Source: Tamarix chinensis (lineage: Eukaryota; Streptophyta; Magnoliopsida; Caryophyllales; Tamaricaceae). Taken from it: a stretch of 64,000 nucleotides of DNA. Positions 21,890 to 34,867 of this stretch are shown here, one piece after another (position 1 is the first letter of the stretch; each line of letters starts with the position of its first letter). Where the stretch lies: assembly GCA_030549775.1 (NCBI GenBank), contig CM060174.1, positions 19,276,193-19,340,192 of the forward strand, given 5' to 3'. Made by a program: the position numbers and the translations under genes. The notes under the pieces were generated by a model. That model was not told the DNA's origin, made no database searches, and worked only from the letters and a program-made list of their open reading frames with translations.

Positions 21890-23160
21890 TGTGGTAATGT
21901 TAACTTAATAAAAGTTGTGTAATAAGGGGGTAAAGTGTTAATTTTGGAGGTAAAAGGGCAATATTGTAATTTTATGATTGAATGGCAAAATGGTAATTTT
22001 ATAAGTAAAGAGGTGTTATGGTAATTTTGGGAGTAAAGGGTAAAGTGGTAATTTTGGGAGTAAAAAGGGCAATATGGTAATTTTATAAGCAAATGGAAAA
22101 ATGATAATTTTATAAGTAAATGGGTATTATGGTAATTTTGGGAGTAAAGGGTAATATGGTAATTTTTGAGAAGAAGGGAAAAATGGTAATTTTGGATGTA
22201 AAAGGATAAAATAGTAATTTGTAAAGTAAAAGGGGTGTTATGGTAATTTTATAAGAAAAAGGTATTGTGGCAATTTTGTAAATAAAAGGATATTGTGGTA
22301 ATTTGGAAGTAAGGGGTAGAAGGGTAATTTTGTAAATAAAAGGATATATATGGCAAACTTGGGAGTAAGGGGTAACTTGGTAATTATGATAATAATGGAG
22401 GATAATTTGGTAATTAAATTATGATTAAAAGGGGCAATTGGATAATGATAGAGAAGGGTAATTTGGTAAATTAACCAACAAAAATGGTATTATGGTAATT
22501 TTAATAATAGAGAAGGGCAATATAGTAATTATAATAATAGAGAGGTGTAAATGGGTAAATATAATTATGGAAAAGGGTAAATTAATAATTATGAATATGG
22601 AGAAGGGTAAATTAATAATTATAAATATGGAGAAGGGTAAATTAATAATTATAAATATAGAGAAGGGTAAATTGGTAATTATAATTATGAAGAAGGGTAA
22701 ATTAGTAATTGTAATTATGAAGAAGGGTAATTTGGGATTTATAATAATTGAAAAGGGGTAAAATGGTAATTATGATAAAGAAGAAGGGCAATTTGGTAAT
22801 TTACCCAACTAAAGGGTAAATTAGTAATTATTTAACCAACTAAAGGGGCAAAATGGTAATCATGATATTGAAGGAGGGTAATTTGGTAATTTATCCAACT
22901 CAAGGGCAATTTAGTAATTATAACAAAGGATAAGGGCAATTTGGTAATCTAACCAACTAAAAAGGGAAATATGTTAAGGTTAACAATTATGAAGGGTGAA
23001 TGATGATCTAAAAAGCGTAGGAAATAACTTAGTAACATAAACCAAGCAAGGGGTAATTTGATAATTATGCAACCTTAAGGGTAATATGGTAATTTGTCAA
23101 GTAAGGAAGGGATGACTTAGCAATTATATAAGTAAGGGGTAAATGAGTAATTTGTACTTA
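21890..23160 (+). repeat. LTR minisatellite, ~30-bp units (G copy)
   Basis: About forty degenerate units built on GGTAATTTTG, AAGGGTAA and AATTATAA. At 22,574-22,740 the period is exactly 30 bp: AAGGGTAA recurs at 22574, 22604, 22634, 22664, 22694 and 22724. There are no unique spacers between units. Confidence 0.9.
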
Positions 23161-23862
23161 ACATGTCGTTGTGATTGTGGAATTTTATAATATGACTCAA
23201 ATAACGCTGATTAGCAAGGTAAGATTCTTTGATAATTAGTAAATAACACGAGAATGAATCTTAACTCGGAATTATATGAGATTATGATGGCCTTAATGAT
23301 TTCTCTTTGATATCTTAGATAACCGCCTGAATAAGAAACGACTAATGATATCGAATGATTGAAAGTGAATAAGTATCTGATTATTGTGCTTTTCGTGATC
23401 ACTTTAATTAAGACACTAATACTTAAAGTGAAAGACCTCGAAATCAGGAATTGTGGCTCTTTAGGGGTCGCTACCCTAAAGACGTGGTTTAGCCCACGAT
23501 TATTCTGGTATTTGCTGGTGTGCCTTCGTGCCCCAGCCAGGCCCTATATCTTAATATATCTAGCTCTACGGACCTAGTTAGGGGGTATGCATACTTATGG
23601 ATTAGGTGTCCTTGTCGGTAGGGTACTGAGTAGCTTTATGCACCAGTACGACCAGGGTACCTTTGTGTCCTTGGGTTCGGGGTTGAAGGGTACTGAGTGG
23701 CTTGTATACACCGGTACGACCGGTGTACCTTTGTGTCCCGGGTTCTTGATCTCCCATCCGAGGCAAATAAATGGATTTGTTGTGTCGATTAAAGAAAGGA
23801 AAAATACTAATCATGAAAGTGAAAGATTATGAGTCGGGCCCAGTTGAATTATGATATTGATT

Positions 23863-26010
23863 ACCGATCCACCAGTTATAATAGTGGCCCAGGAGCGTGT
23901 TGCCCTGGCAAGTGATTATAAGTACCGATCCACTGGATATAATAGTGGCCTAGGAGCATGTTGCCCTGGCAAGTGATTATGAGTAGAGCTGGCAAAAGTT
24001 GACCCGACCTGAAAAATCCGACGAATACCGACTCGATCCGTCCGAAATCCGATCCGATTTTATCCGAGTAATTAAAAGCCCGAAATCTATCCGATCCGAT
24101 CCGATACATATCCGATATCCGATATAACCCAAGAAATTATAAGTCCGAAATGAACCCGACCCGACCCGCTACTCACCCGAAATCCGATATAACTCGAAAA
24201 ACTATAAATCCGAAATGACCCGACCCGATCTATTATTTATCCAAAATCCAATATTATCTGAAAAATTATAAATCTATAAAGATTCAACTTGGTACTATCC
24301 AAAAATTAATATTAACCCATAACTCAAAATTTTCAAAACTTCATAAAGCATGAAATAATATAGATGTGCAACTAATCCATACTAGCACTTACATCAAAAT
24401 CTAGAAATCATAAAATTTATATCACTTATGTATATACAAATAAAATATCCATTGATACCAATATAAAAGTATAGAAATAAAAGTAGAGAAAAAAAAGAAA
24501 AACTCTACTATGCCATCTAAATATTAGTTCACTTCTATGATTCCATCTAGTACCATAAGATAATAATAGTGCAGCCTTGAACACTATATGTTAGTATCTA
24601 TATGGCCATACCTTGCAATATAGCACCTATAATATCATTGGGGAAAGTAGGAAAAATCTAGAGTAAGAATATTAGTCATTCATTATGAAAATTAAAGATT
24701 AATATTTTTTATTACATCTAGAGTGTTAAATAGTAATAAGTCAATATTAGTTGGTCTTTTGTCAATAATAGTCATTATTACTTACTTTATCTAATTTTTA
24801 TCTTATTTTGCTTGATATAATATAATCAAAATATATAATAATAAAAACTAATGTGTTGTTACTATTATTTTTACCATAATTGATATTCATTAATTACTAT
24901 TATTATTGTTATCATTATTTTTGTATTATTATTATTATTATTATTATTATTAAAATTATGTTGATATGATGTGATCAATTTCTTATAAAAATAATATGAG
25001 AAACACAACCTTAGAATCCTTCATTTGTTATGAATTATCAATGATTATTATAAGTTAATATTATGTAAGGAGCGTATAAGATATAAATATAATATAAACT
25101 TAAAATAATACTCGAACTCAATATGACCAAGCTAATAATGGAGTTGAATTATAAGCTACACCTTAACATAAAAAGAAAAGTGATACGATTTGAAAACTTT
25201 TAAATTTAAAATGTCAAATACATCTCCAAAGATGAAATAATGATAAAAATTTCTAAGGCCCCAAAACAATTAATATAATAATTCACTTTTAATTGAATAA
25301 GATAAATTAAAATAAATGATCTCAAAATAATTAGCTTTTAATAATATCTTGGAATAAAAAAAATGACACAAGTAGGACTTAAATATGAAATAACCTAAAT
25401 CCAATCTAAATTCGACCCGAAAATATAATAATTCAAATTCACCTGAGCCCGATCCGAACCCGAACCGAAATTAGAACAATCGAAATTTATCCGAATCCGA
25501 GTCCATCCGATCTCAACTAGACCCAATCCGAGACCTTAGAATGACCCGAGATTATCCGATACTGAGTTGATCCGAATCAAACCCGACCCAGCCCGACCCG
25601 ACAAAATGATCCGAAATTATCTGAAACCGATATGACCCGATTATCATGTAACCCGATCCAATAGTGATCCGACCCGCCCGATTTCCAGCTCTAATTATGA
25701 GTACCGATCCATCGGATATAATAGTGGCCCAGGAGCGTGTTGCCCTAGATGATGTTGATATATATTCCGATCCACAGGAAAAAATAGTGGGGGTCCCGAG
25801 CTCAATAAAACCAGTTATGTATGTGAATAAAGTTGAGGAAAAATACCAATCACTTATAGTAGAACACCATGTGAGTCGGGGCCAGACCGGTCCACCGGCG
25901 AATAATAGTGGCCAGGAGCGTTTTGCCTTGGAGACCGATCCACCGACATATAATAGTGGTTAGGTGCGTTCTGCCCTATAAGTGACCGATCCACCTGCTA
26001 TAATAGTGGG
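23863..26010 (+). repeat. 61-bp tandem units in the G LTR, split by the hAT element
   Basis: Units begin ACCGATCCAC and include ATAATAGTGG and AGGAGCGTGTTGCCCT. Starts at 23863 and 23924 are 61 bp apart. The next start (25703) is again exactly 61 bp on once the 1718 bp of hAT element plus one duplication copy are removed. Further, looser units follow to about 26,010. Confidence 0.85.
23984..25693. mobile_element. non-autonomous hAT element (1710 bp)
   Basis: The flanks ATTATGAG at 23976-23983 and 25694-25701 are identical, and eight bases is the hAT length. Termini are short inverted repeats, TAGAGCTGG...CCAGCTCTA. Both outer ~250 bp are crowded with CCGA motifs (CCGATCCGA, ACCCGACC), resembling the subterminal repeats bound by hAT transposases. 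The middle (24,250-25,380) is AT-rich with an ATT run near 24,925-24,952. There is no transposase ORF. Confidence 0.9.
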
Positions 26011-26708
26011 GTTCCCGCACTCACATGGATATAAAATATGAGATTGATTGAATAATGATGGACTAATGACTTAAGGCCCAAATGTATTGATTTTGCACTA
26101 TGACATGGCTTAAGGCTCGAAAGTATCGATTATTCATAACTACCTATTGATATCTGATGTGATTGTTAATTATGTGAATGTTTTATATACACATCTTGTT
26201 ATATATGCATGTAGTTTTGTATCATGTGTGACATTACGAGCCTGCTTTTAAGTGTGACTTTAAAGGGTTACTCAGTACCATAGTACTGAAGGGTTCCATT
26301 TGTGGCCCCCTGCCTATTCAATGAGCAGTGTCCCTTACAGGTCTTTTCAAGTGCTATTCAAGTGGGCGACGGGAAAGAGCGTAAGGATTATCCAGCCTTT
26401 AGGATTTTATTCTCCCTCTTCTAATGTATGGTTTAATTGTAATTTTATTCTTGTAACCACCATTGGTGGAATCTATGCTTGTAAAATGTTTACTTGCGCT
26501 ACTCTGATTTAAAATAGTTTGAATTTCTAGCAATTGATATTTTTTCCTTAGCCTTAGCACTTGGTACTGGAACGGTATGAGTGAACGGGTCTGGTACTAA
26601 GTGTGGCGATAATATCCCCAAAGTTTACGGTGTATTGATTTGCTTCCACTAATTTTCTTTTAATTAACGAAATTTTACAGTAGTGAATTTTGGGGGTGTT
26701 ACAGAAAA

Positions 26709-27874
26709 GTATAAAAAAAAATTTGGTTCTAGCATCATACAAACATGCATGATTAAGGAGTTATTTATAAAAATTAATTATTTAATATGATGAATTTTTG
26801 TAAGTGACTCCAAATAAGGGATAAATATATTTAGTATAGCATATGCATTAATGAGCCACTTTTACCTATAAGACTAATGCAAGTATAACATATATATATA
26901 AAGACATAAGCCCTATGTAATTAAACTAGAAGTTGATTGATTAATCAATTGAAAAGGAGTATACAACACTTGTACTGCTCGAACAGGTCAAGTTTAGAAC
27001 CAAATAATTATATACATGCATCAAATCAAGAGCTACTACACAACTACAAATAATCCTTCCTATCACATAGGTAACACAAGCACAAAATCACATGCGCACG
27101 CGGACACATATATATTAAAATATAGGTTATAGGCACCATTACCAAAATTAATCATTATCATGATACAAACTATACATGGTATACTTATCTGCATCAATTA
27201 AAGGCATCAATTAAAATTATTAAAAAATCATATATATATATATATGTATGTATAAAGAAAAAATAATACAACATGAAATCAAGGAATCAAACATAAGAAA
27301 ATTAGACATGTAAATGATATATATGTTCAACACCTGAAGCAACTATATGTGGTGGTGCTAGATAATGGTAAGACTGTTGATACTAATCCTAATTAGTTGG
27401 AGCATATTAAAATATAAGCATGTTCTTATCATGAGATATCATGCTAATAATACACAACACAATAAGTGATTAAGAGAATGAAAAAGGTTGATGATGAAAA
27501 TGAGAAAAAGTTTCTCTTCGGCTCATACTTCTCATCCCATCACTATCTATATATAATAATATGATGTTACAAGGAAAGTGAAGCGGGAGACTTATGGTTC
27601 ATTATGGAGAGACAAGTAAAAAGTTTTGGAAAGATGTATAATCACCTATATCCAACAAAGAGTAATTTCTCTTTGTCATATTATTTTGTTCTTGATCATG
27701 TAAAGTAGACACACGTGGTGTCCAATACTCCAAGTGCAGGATTTTTTAATGGTAAAGCTTCAAAACAAGGTGGCATACACAAATAGTGCAAATGTAAAGG
27801 AAGGATCACGTGCTTTAGATAGATGACCAAGATTCATATATGTGTGCATAGCTTGGGTATATCTGCCTCTATGC
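26709..27874. other. AT-rich spacer between element G and solo LTR H
   Basis: No gene or bounded element was recognised. It contains a TA microsatellite near 27,230-27,245 and several TATATA runs. Confidence 0.4.
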
Positions 27875-28554
27875 ATATCTATAATACCCCATACTAAAAT
27901 CTTTCAAAATATACTTAAAATTATGTTAATATAAAGTAAAATAGTTTTGGTTTTGAAAAATCTTGAAATTCAAATTAAAATGTGAGCTTCAGATGTATTA
28001 GGAGACTTTTTACCTTATCAATCAACCGTTACACCTATAGGTTGGTACTTTTATTCCCGAATAAACCAATCGACTAGTTTTCCCAAAGTGATCAACTGAT
28101 TATTCTACACTTTCATATCCTTCTCTAATTTTGGCTTCGAATATCTTTTTAATGTTTATGAAAACTTCTAATTAAAATCTATCTATACTAATAAACATAT
28201 GTTGGTGCTTTAGGACTATTTTTAGATTATTTTGTTTATTATATAATTTTTATCTTACTAAAAAAATTTCCAAAGCACTTTTGAGGTATTTCTCACCTTC
28301 TCTCACTCTCCCTCACTTTTCTATCTCTTTTGGTAGTCATGGGTGTGTGTAGATTGTTATGCGACTCCCCTAACTTACCTACTCCCTACCATCTATCTGT
28401 GTCACTCCATCTCCCTCACTATCATCATACACCCTCTTACATTGTTGTTACCCGCACTCAACCAAAGTTAACTCCCTCCCTCCCTTTGATATGTCAACAA
28501 CTCTTTATTTCACTCCATTCTTGCTTCATTTTCACTTCTTACCTTCTGCACTTG

Positions 28555-31500
28555 TGTAACATCCCCAAATTTTACTACTTAAAAAATTTGTTTAGCGGAA
28601 GCATTAATTACCAAATTATTGGTTGTTAATGCTACATTTAGCATAAGTATGGTTCCGTCACCTTTCTTATGCTAAGTGCTAAGGCTTATAACAAACCATA
28701 ACCAAAGTAAAATAGCAGAAAGATAAAACATGACATATATAAAGTTATGGATAATATACTCCATCCAATAGTGGAAATAAAAAACACCAAGGGACATAAG
28801 AGTCACAAAGAAAAATCAATTATATCAAAAATAGGTATCCAAAGGTACAATGCTGATTTATCTTAACTCTTAGACCCAAAATCCCGTTCCAAAAGTGGGA
28901 TCTCCACCCAAGAACTCTCTTCATTGTTACTATAATACAAATGGAGCCACTACATACCCTTCATATAATTATTTGCAAAAATATTATTAGTATGACTTCC
29001 TTGTACTAAGTAAATCACAATATTTCACAAGAGGTAGTCTAAATATATTGCACGTAGTCACAAAAAAAATCTAAAAATCATGCTTGAGCATAAAACACGT
29101 ACCATAAACACATGCAATAATTATGGGATAATACATAGCATCAAGTCTCAAGCTCAATTGGAAAACATACCAATTTACTTCACATCATCTTAAGGTACAA
29201 TAGACATATCCAACTAATCAAATAAATTCCAAATACCAAGGTGGGACACTAAAGCAACTACTGAATTAACATATCCTAATCAATTCCAATCACTAAGGAA
29301 GGTCATAGAGGCAACTACCAAATCGACACATCCAATTAAACTCTAAATTCCAAGGTAGGACAATGAAGCAACTAAAGAATCAACACATCCAAAACAAATC
29401 CTTTTATTTTCTTATACAATAGTTACTTTCATTTTTAGTTACTCTAGGGGTATATAATCAACCCAAGGATACTAAGGTACATCATGTCATATTAGCACCC
29501 AAAGGTGACACAGTGCCTTTACTCTCAAACTTAAGAACACAATGGTACACCTAGTTATAATGGTGCACAAAGGCTACACAATGTCCTCCAACCTCAATTA
29601 CATAATCGTTAAATGTCAATACCTCTATAAGGCTCGTAAGTCACCAATAGAGTAGACTAGGGCCATACTTGGGTACAATGGTACACTAGCGAACTTACTC
29701 AAATGAGGGCTAACACCTCATCTCTAGGGTAGCTAATCGTAGAGAGAAACCAGTCCCAACTCGAGGTCTTTCACTTTAACTATTAATATTTTATGAGGTA
29801 ATCACAATATAACATACCGCACAATAATATCCATTTCCACACTTAACCATTTTTCTCTTTTATTTCTAATTATGAAGGTAAACCTTAAGGTCATAGGTTT
29901 ATGTCAAGTCAAGTCAACACTAAGGTCAACCTAGCAAAAGTATAAGGCCATCCTAATATCCAATTTTTTTGTAAAAAGACACATTAGGTCAAAATTAGCA
30001 AAATACCCTTAAAACCCCTAGTTTTGCCATTTTATTCTTTATCCTACCAAAAACTATTATTATGAGAAATTTATAATGTAAGGGCTAAAAGACAATAACT
30101 CACATCATTTTAGCATGTAGGTAATCTTTACAATTTAACTATTGACTATATTTTTTACTTTTCATGCTTTTAGTAGGTTGTGCTCACAAGCCCTAATCAT
30201 GTGTTCCTTACATATCACATATTCCATGCAGCATGTGCATACATATTTAAAGCATAAAATGACATTTATTAGGGTACATGTAGAAAAATATCTCTAACCC
30301 TAGAACATGCAAATGCCAATTATCTTATTCTAATCATGGTCCATACTATTTATAACAACCCTGTATACCATGCAATATTCATCATGAGATATTTATCATA
30401 GTTTTCAAATCATAACTTAACAAGAAATATAGCCCTCACAAAAACCTAGACATGCATATGTAAATCATATAACATGTTACTCAGATATATAATTTAACTT
30501 ACAACAATTGTATGCATCATTTATTTAACATGTTATCATTTTATCATGCATACTATATTACTTGAAGAATATAAAACCCTAGTATAATTCTAAATCTAGA
30601 CAATCCTAACATGCTCACACATAATTTCTAAATTCTTATAAGTAATTGGATTTACCTAAATCTAAGCTTACATAAAAAAAATACAAAACAATCTTCTCCA
30701 ACATCCTCAAGGATTACGTAGAAAATTAACACTCATTAACACATATTAGCATTTAATATAACATAAAAATAACCCAAAATTAACTAAACCAACTCAAAAA
30801 TAACTAATCAGCTAAATGAAAGTAGAAAGGAAACCAACCAAAACTTGCTAAACAAAGGAAGGAGGAATAAGTGGAAGTTGTCAAGAAGAGGGGAATGAGC
30901 AATAGTGCTTTAGATCATTGCTAGGGAATGTCTATTGTAGGGATGGCCTGTGCAAGGGGTAGCTTCGGCAGGAAAAGGTGCATCAAGGGGAAAAGGAGTG
31001 GAAAAATTCACTAAGGAGAAGGAAGAGGATTGACACAAATGGCTGAAGATGGAGGGAGGAGCTTCTGTGGGTTTAGGCAAGGGAGTTGGGGTGTTTACGA
31101 TGAGGTTTTGCATTGGTTGTGGGGTGATTTTGGTACGAAAGATCAGTGTAGGGGTGAGGGATTGGTGGATATGGCTAAAGCTAGGGGAAAGGGAGCCATG
31201 GTGGTGCACGTTGTAGAGGAAAATGGTGAAGATGCAACAACAATAATGGCAACTAAATGGGGCTTCTCTTACTTGAAGGATATCAGGAGAAAGAGAAGGT
31301 AATGCAGGTTGTTTTGGGGGTTGATACACAACACAAAAATAAAGAGGATAGAGAAATTATATGGATGGTGGTGTGAGGGAAAATGTGAAGAAAAACAAGG
31401 GAGGGAAACATAGGAGAGATCCAGAGAGAGAGGTATGGTACAAGGTAAGGTGTGAAGGGAAATGTGCCAGGAAGGGGATGGGGATGTGATCCATCAATCT

Positions 31501-31784
31501 AGTTAGGTTAGGGTGATCATTTAGGTGAAGAAGTAGGGTAAAATATCCAATTACTAAAATTAGGACTACTTAACATAATGGATATTAGTTAAGGGTTAAA
31601 ATAGAGTTTAAATTTAATAACCCACTCTCTAACAAATTTTAACCTAATTAAATTATATATCTAAAGTATCATATTAATGCACATATTAATAATATTTTTA
31701 ATAAAAATACCTTACAATAATTATTATAACTAATACACATAATTATTAGTTTATAATTAGGGTTTTTCAAAATGGGGTATTACA
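28555..31784 (-). repeat. 3' LTR of element A (3230 bp, intact length)
   Basis: On the minus strand it starts TGTAATACCCCATTTTG and ends GGGGATGTTACA. The inner end abuts a polypurine tract at about 31,787-31,800. A purine-rich stretch lies at 30,840-31,460. The short open frames there (30,910-31,329 minus and 31,030-31,302 plus) overlap on opposite strands and resemble no family. LTR C is a second full-length copy of the same type. Confidence 0.85.
29208..29395 (-). repeat. short tandem repeat in LTR A (57-65 bp units)
   Basis: Units start ATCCAACTA, ATCCTAATC, ATCCAATTA and ATCCAAAAC at 29208, 29273, 29330 and 29387. They contain TTCCAA...AAGG...GCAACTA...AC. About three and a bit copies are present. 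Confidence 0.65.
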
Positions 31785-31785
31785 A

Positions 31786-31905
31786 TACTACCCCCTTAAA
31801 AGAGACTTCATCCTCGAAGTTAAACAAAATAAAACTAACTTGCTACAACCTCAAGTAGTCCTCAAATAAAAGGTTCGACGAGTTAGGGGTTACTACCCCC
31901 TTAAA
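31786..31905 (-). promoter_or_regulatory. doubled polypurine tract of element A
   Basis: On the minus strand TTTTAAGGGGGTAGTA appears next to the LTR (31,786-31,800) and again 105 bp further in (31,891-31,905). The same doubling occurs in elements B and G. Confidence 0.75.
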
Positions 31906-32534
31906 AAGAACTAAACCCTAATTGAGTATAGAATTATCACATAGAGATGCATAAAACCAATAGTAATCAATCACACATGTATACATAATTAATGAAGAAG
32001 TCTAAACACTCATGAGCACAAGGAATACCAGTGGTGGTGTCTATGAATCCACAAGCCTACACATCTCCGATCACATTCAGACTATTGACCATCATGCCTC
32101 CTTGGGCACCTCTAATACCCAAAGTATAACTTGCACTACTCTACGGGTAAGGATGAGGAGTGGTTCCCTTTCCTTTAGCACCTACACTCAGAATACTGCT
32201 AGAGGGTTTCTAAGTCACTAAAAAAGACTATTGTTAATAGGTTGTTTTGCCACCTAATTATACTTGAGGACACTGAACTTAAACTCCAGAAAAGTGACAC
32301 TCAAAGCCTCTATGGACCATGTTGCCACAGTTCCAACACTTTACTATTCTACCCTAGAATTCTTTACCTAGGTAATTCCATCTAAAAATCTTACAGTGAT
32401 AGTGTCTCAAGGTCAGTTATTTCCAAACTATACTCTAGAAAACTAAGAAGAGTGACCACCACTAGGTCAACTCTATCCAACACTATGTTGAACTCTCTTG
32501 TCACCCTCATAATGCAAAAAATTCTCTGTTGGTC

Positions 32535-33296
32535 TGTAACAGCCCCAAAATTCACTACTGAAAATTTTTATTTTATTTAAAACTTAGCGGACGCAAAAAT
32601 CGTAAAGTTGGGGATGTTACCGATACACTTAGTACTAGATCGGTTTCTTCCTATTATTCTAGTATTAAGTGCTAAGGCTAAAAGGAGAAGGAAGGAGAAG
32701 GGGGCGTTGTAGGCCGGTCAGGTGAGGAAAGGAAAGTAGAGAGAATGGGCCAGCCCTACGTGTGAGGGAGAAGGGGAGAAAAAAAAAGGAGAGGCTAGAT
32801 TGGCCCAACCAGGGGAGAAAGGAAGGAAAAGAAAAAAGAAGAGGTAGGCAGGCTAGACGAGTGGTGATCTAGGGTGAGGAGAGGAGAGGAGAAAGAAGAA
32901 GGCCCTGAACCAGCAGGCAAGGAGGGGCAACGCAGGTCTGGCAACCTAAAGGAAGAAAACAAGAAAAGGAAAAAGGAGAAAGAAAAAAGAAAAAGAGGAA
33001 AAATAATTTTAAAATAAAGGCATTTAATTATTCAAATAGATAAATTAATTTAATAATATAATTTATTAAATTTAAATATACTAGTTTAAGAGGGTAATTT
33101 TGGTAAAATATGGGTTTGAAAAAAAAAGTATAATAAAATAAAAAATATTTATTTTAATTTATTAAGTATTCATATCCATTTTTATGCACCCAAAAATCCA
33201 CAAAAGAAATAAATTTAATAAAATTGAAAATTAAGTTATCCCAAATGAGGGTTATTTAATAAATTTATAGGTTTTAAATTGGGGGGGGGTATTACA
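32535..33296 (-). repeat. 3' LTR of element B, internally deleted (762 bp)
   Basis: Both ends match the 4.9-kb 5' LTR: TGTAACAGCCCC plus the CACTTAGTACTAGA block on the left, and GGGTATTACA on the right. After AAGGCTAAAAGGAGAAGG it jumps straight into the purine-rich tract. The minisatellite and about 4.1 kb are therefore missing. Confidence 0.85.
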
Positions 33297-33405
33297 TCAT
33301 TACCCCTTTAAAGAAAACTTCATCCCCGAAATTTACGCCTTACTACTAGGGATACAAAAGTGGGATCCTAGGGTACTCAGGGTAATTACCCCTTTAAGGG
33401 AAACC
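33297..33405 (-). promoter_or_regulatory. doubled polypurine tract of element B
   Basis: On the minus strand TTTAAAGGGGTAATGA lies next to the 3' LTR, and a second CTTAAAGGGGTAATT occurs 86 bp further in (TACCCCTTTA at 33301 and 33387 on the plus strand). The spacing equals that in element G. Confidence 0.75.
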
Positions 33406-33475
33406 TATTTGACTGAAAGGAGGCCAAAGAAACACACAACACATATATTTAATAATTTGAAACAATTACAAGGGA

Positions 33476-34545
33476 CTCGACGGTACGCCTAAAGAAGACT
33501 CATCAAGATCAATCACTTGCTCATCTACTCCAGCTGGAGAGGCTGAACGGGTTGCTCTAAGCATATGATCCTACTGAATCAGTTGTTGCCGGATCCTTTA
33601 AATTTCTTCACAGGGTGTGTCGTAGCACTCAAAGCTCCTATTCCCAAGCTATCTACAGTTGTGGCACTGAATCAACTTTCCCATGCAATCCTTGCCAGGA
33701 TAATTTCTCCTACAATGGAAGCAATGGTGGTGCCAGACGGGTCTCTTGGTTGCCTTGCCATGGGAAGTACTCTGACTCTTATAACGCCGAACTCTAGCTT
33801 GAGGTTGAGGTTCAACCCATGAAATCTTGCTATTGGGATGCTGACTCTTTTATTTGAACTCTGGCTCATCATTCTTCCTCTTGTCCAGGATGGAGGCATG
33901 CTCCTGGACCAAGGCATCAGTGACACACGCCCGCTTATACAGCATAGTTAAGTTATGGGAAATGGTCACACCCATCATACTCCAGATTTTAAAATGAATT
34001 CCTTGCTCGAACTGGAAGACCACTATAGCCTTGCTAGCTGTTATGTAGGGGGTGAACCTCAGTAGCTTTGTGAAACGTGCGTAGTATTCTCGGACCGACA
34101 AGCTTCCTTTTGTTAGCTCCATAAATTCCTTGAGCTTGGCCCTCTTGAGAATTTCAGTGTAGAAACGTGTGCAGATCGCAGTCTTGAAGTCTTCCTAAGA
34201 TGCCGATCATCCTTCTTGGGCTTGTAAGTCTTCCCACCAAGTATCAATTAGTGCTCGGAGGAAGTATGTTGTGATGCTCATCCTTTGTTCCTTAGGGTAT
34301 TTGAGTGCCTTGAAGGTCCTATCAAAATCCTGTATTCAACTTTCTAGGACCACAGGGTCTTCTTTCCCGTCATAGGTCGGAGGCTGACGAAGAGAGACTC
34401 TACCGAGCTAATATTCTCTGATACCCATCTAGGGGTGATACAGAGGCAACGTGGGTTGAGGCTATGGCACTAGGGGACGTTGAGCTAACCCCTTGAGAAT
34501 CTTGAATTCCCTTTCTAGGTTGTCAACACATCTGTCTAGGGCCAT
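33476..34545 (-). pseudogene. element B gag, inactivated
   Basis: It reads from the minus-strand ATG at 34545 (MALDRCVDNLEREFKIL) through PPTYDGKEDPVVLE, GSLSVREYYARFTKLLRF, SKAIVVFQFEQGIHFKI and SMMGVTISHNL, to two knuckles, CFHCRRNYPGKDC and CHNCR*LGNRSFEC, ending at TAA 33476-33478. It is collinear with the G gag. The 1070-bp length is not a multiple of three, and stops are present, so it is dead. The knuckles are damaged (His to Tyr, His to Asn, and a stop). Confidence 0.88.
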
Positions 34546-34855
34546 GTCGAGTTAGCTGCAAAACAAAAGTGGGTTAGGAAAGGTGTTATTTCTCAAGCTA
34601 GTTGACCCAAGCCAAGGGCCACTTAATCTACCCATACCCAACTCACAAGACTAATCTGGGTTTTAAAACAAAGGATAAAGGAGGGAAAACCCACTTAAAA
34701 CCAATTAAAACTTAGTAAGTTTCCACAAAACAATGATAATAACTTATAGCATCATCTCAAAAGATTCAATCTATGAAGGGTTTCTGAAAACACACTGATA
34801 CTAGCTCGTGGTATCAATTTAAAAACACTTAATGACAGGGAGAATATTTGAAAAT

Positions 34856-34867
34856 GCTCTAATACCA
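34856..34867 (-). promoter_or_regulatory. primer-binding site of element B
   Basis: The minus strand reads TGGTATTAGAGC, one base from the initiator tRNA-Met complement TGGTATCAGAGC, three bases from the 5' LTR. Confidence 0.8.

Larger units (their letters stand above)
17844..26703 (+). mobile_element. element G: gag-only LTR retrotransposon with a 7-kb 3' LTR
   Basis: It is bounded by GAAAA on both sides (17839-17843 and 26704-26708). Order: a 95-bp terminal repeat in place of a 5' LTR, tRNA-iMet primer site, gag with five in-frame stops, two polypurine tracts, and a 3' LTR (19637-26703). Without the nested hAT element the whole is 7142 bp. No protease, RT, RNase H or integrase is present between gag and LTR (158 bp only). 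It therefore resembles TR-GAG non-autonomous elements, but with LTRs as long as those of LARDs. The flank is purine-rich, so GAAAA is slightly weaker evidence than the duplications elsewhere. Confidence 0.85.
19637..26703 (+). repeat. 3' LTR of element G (7067 bp; 5349 bp without the hAT insert)
   Basis: It starts TGTAATCC right after the polypurine tract and ends GGGGGTGTTACA before the GAAAA duplication. Its order is AT-rich start (to ~19,950), polypyrimidine tract (to ~21,230), AT-rich, minisatellite (21,890-23,160), 61-bp tandem units (from 23,863), and a terminal block with CTTAGCACTTGGTACTGG and GCTTCCACTAA near the end. B, D, E and F share this plan in the opposite orientation. No ORF of any family is present; the long proline/serine-rich frames at 19,951-21,180 are translations of the pyrimidine tract. 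Confidence 0.85.

Noticed and set aside
21890..23160. Possible CRISPR-like array
   Set aside because: Units abut without unique spacers, the repeats are degenerate, and the host is a plant nuclear genome.
30910..31329. A 139-residue minus-strand frame in LTR A
   Set aside because: Lies in the pyrimidine-rich (sense) tract of the LTR, is Ser/Pro/His-rich, and overlaps a plus-strand frame of equal quality.
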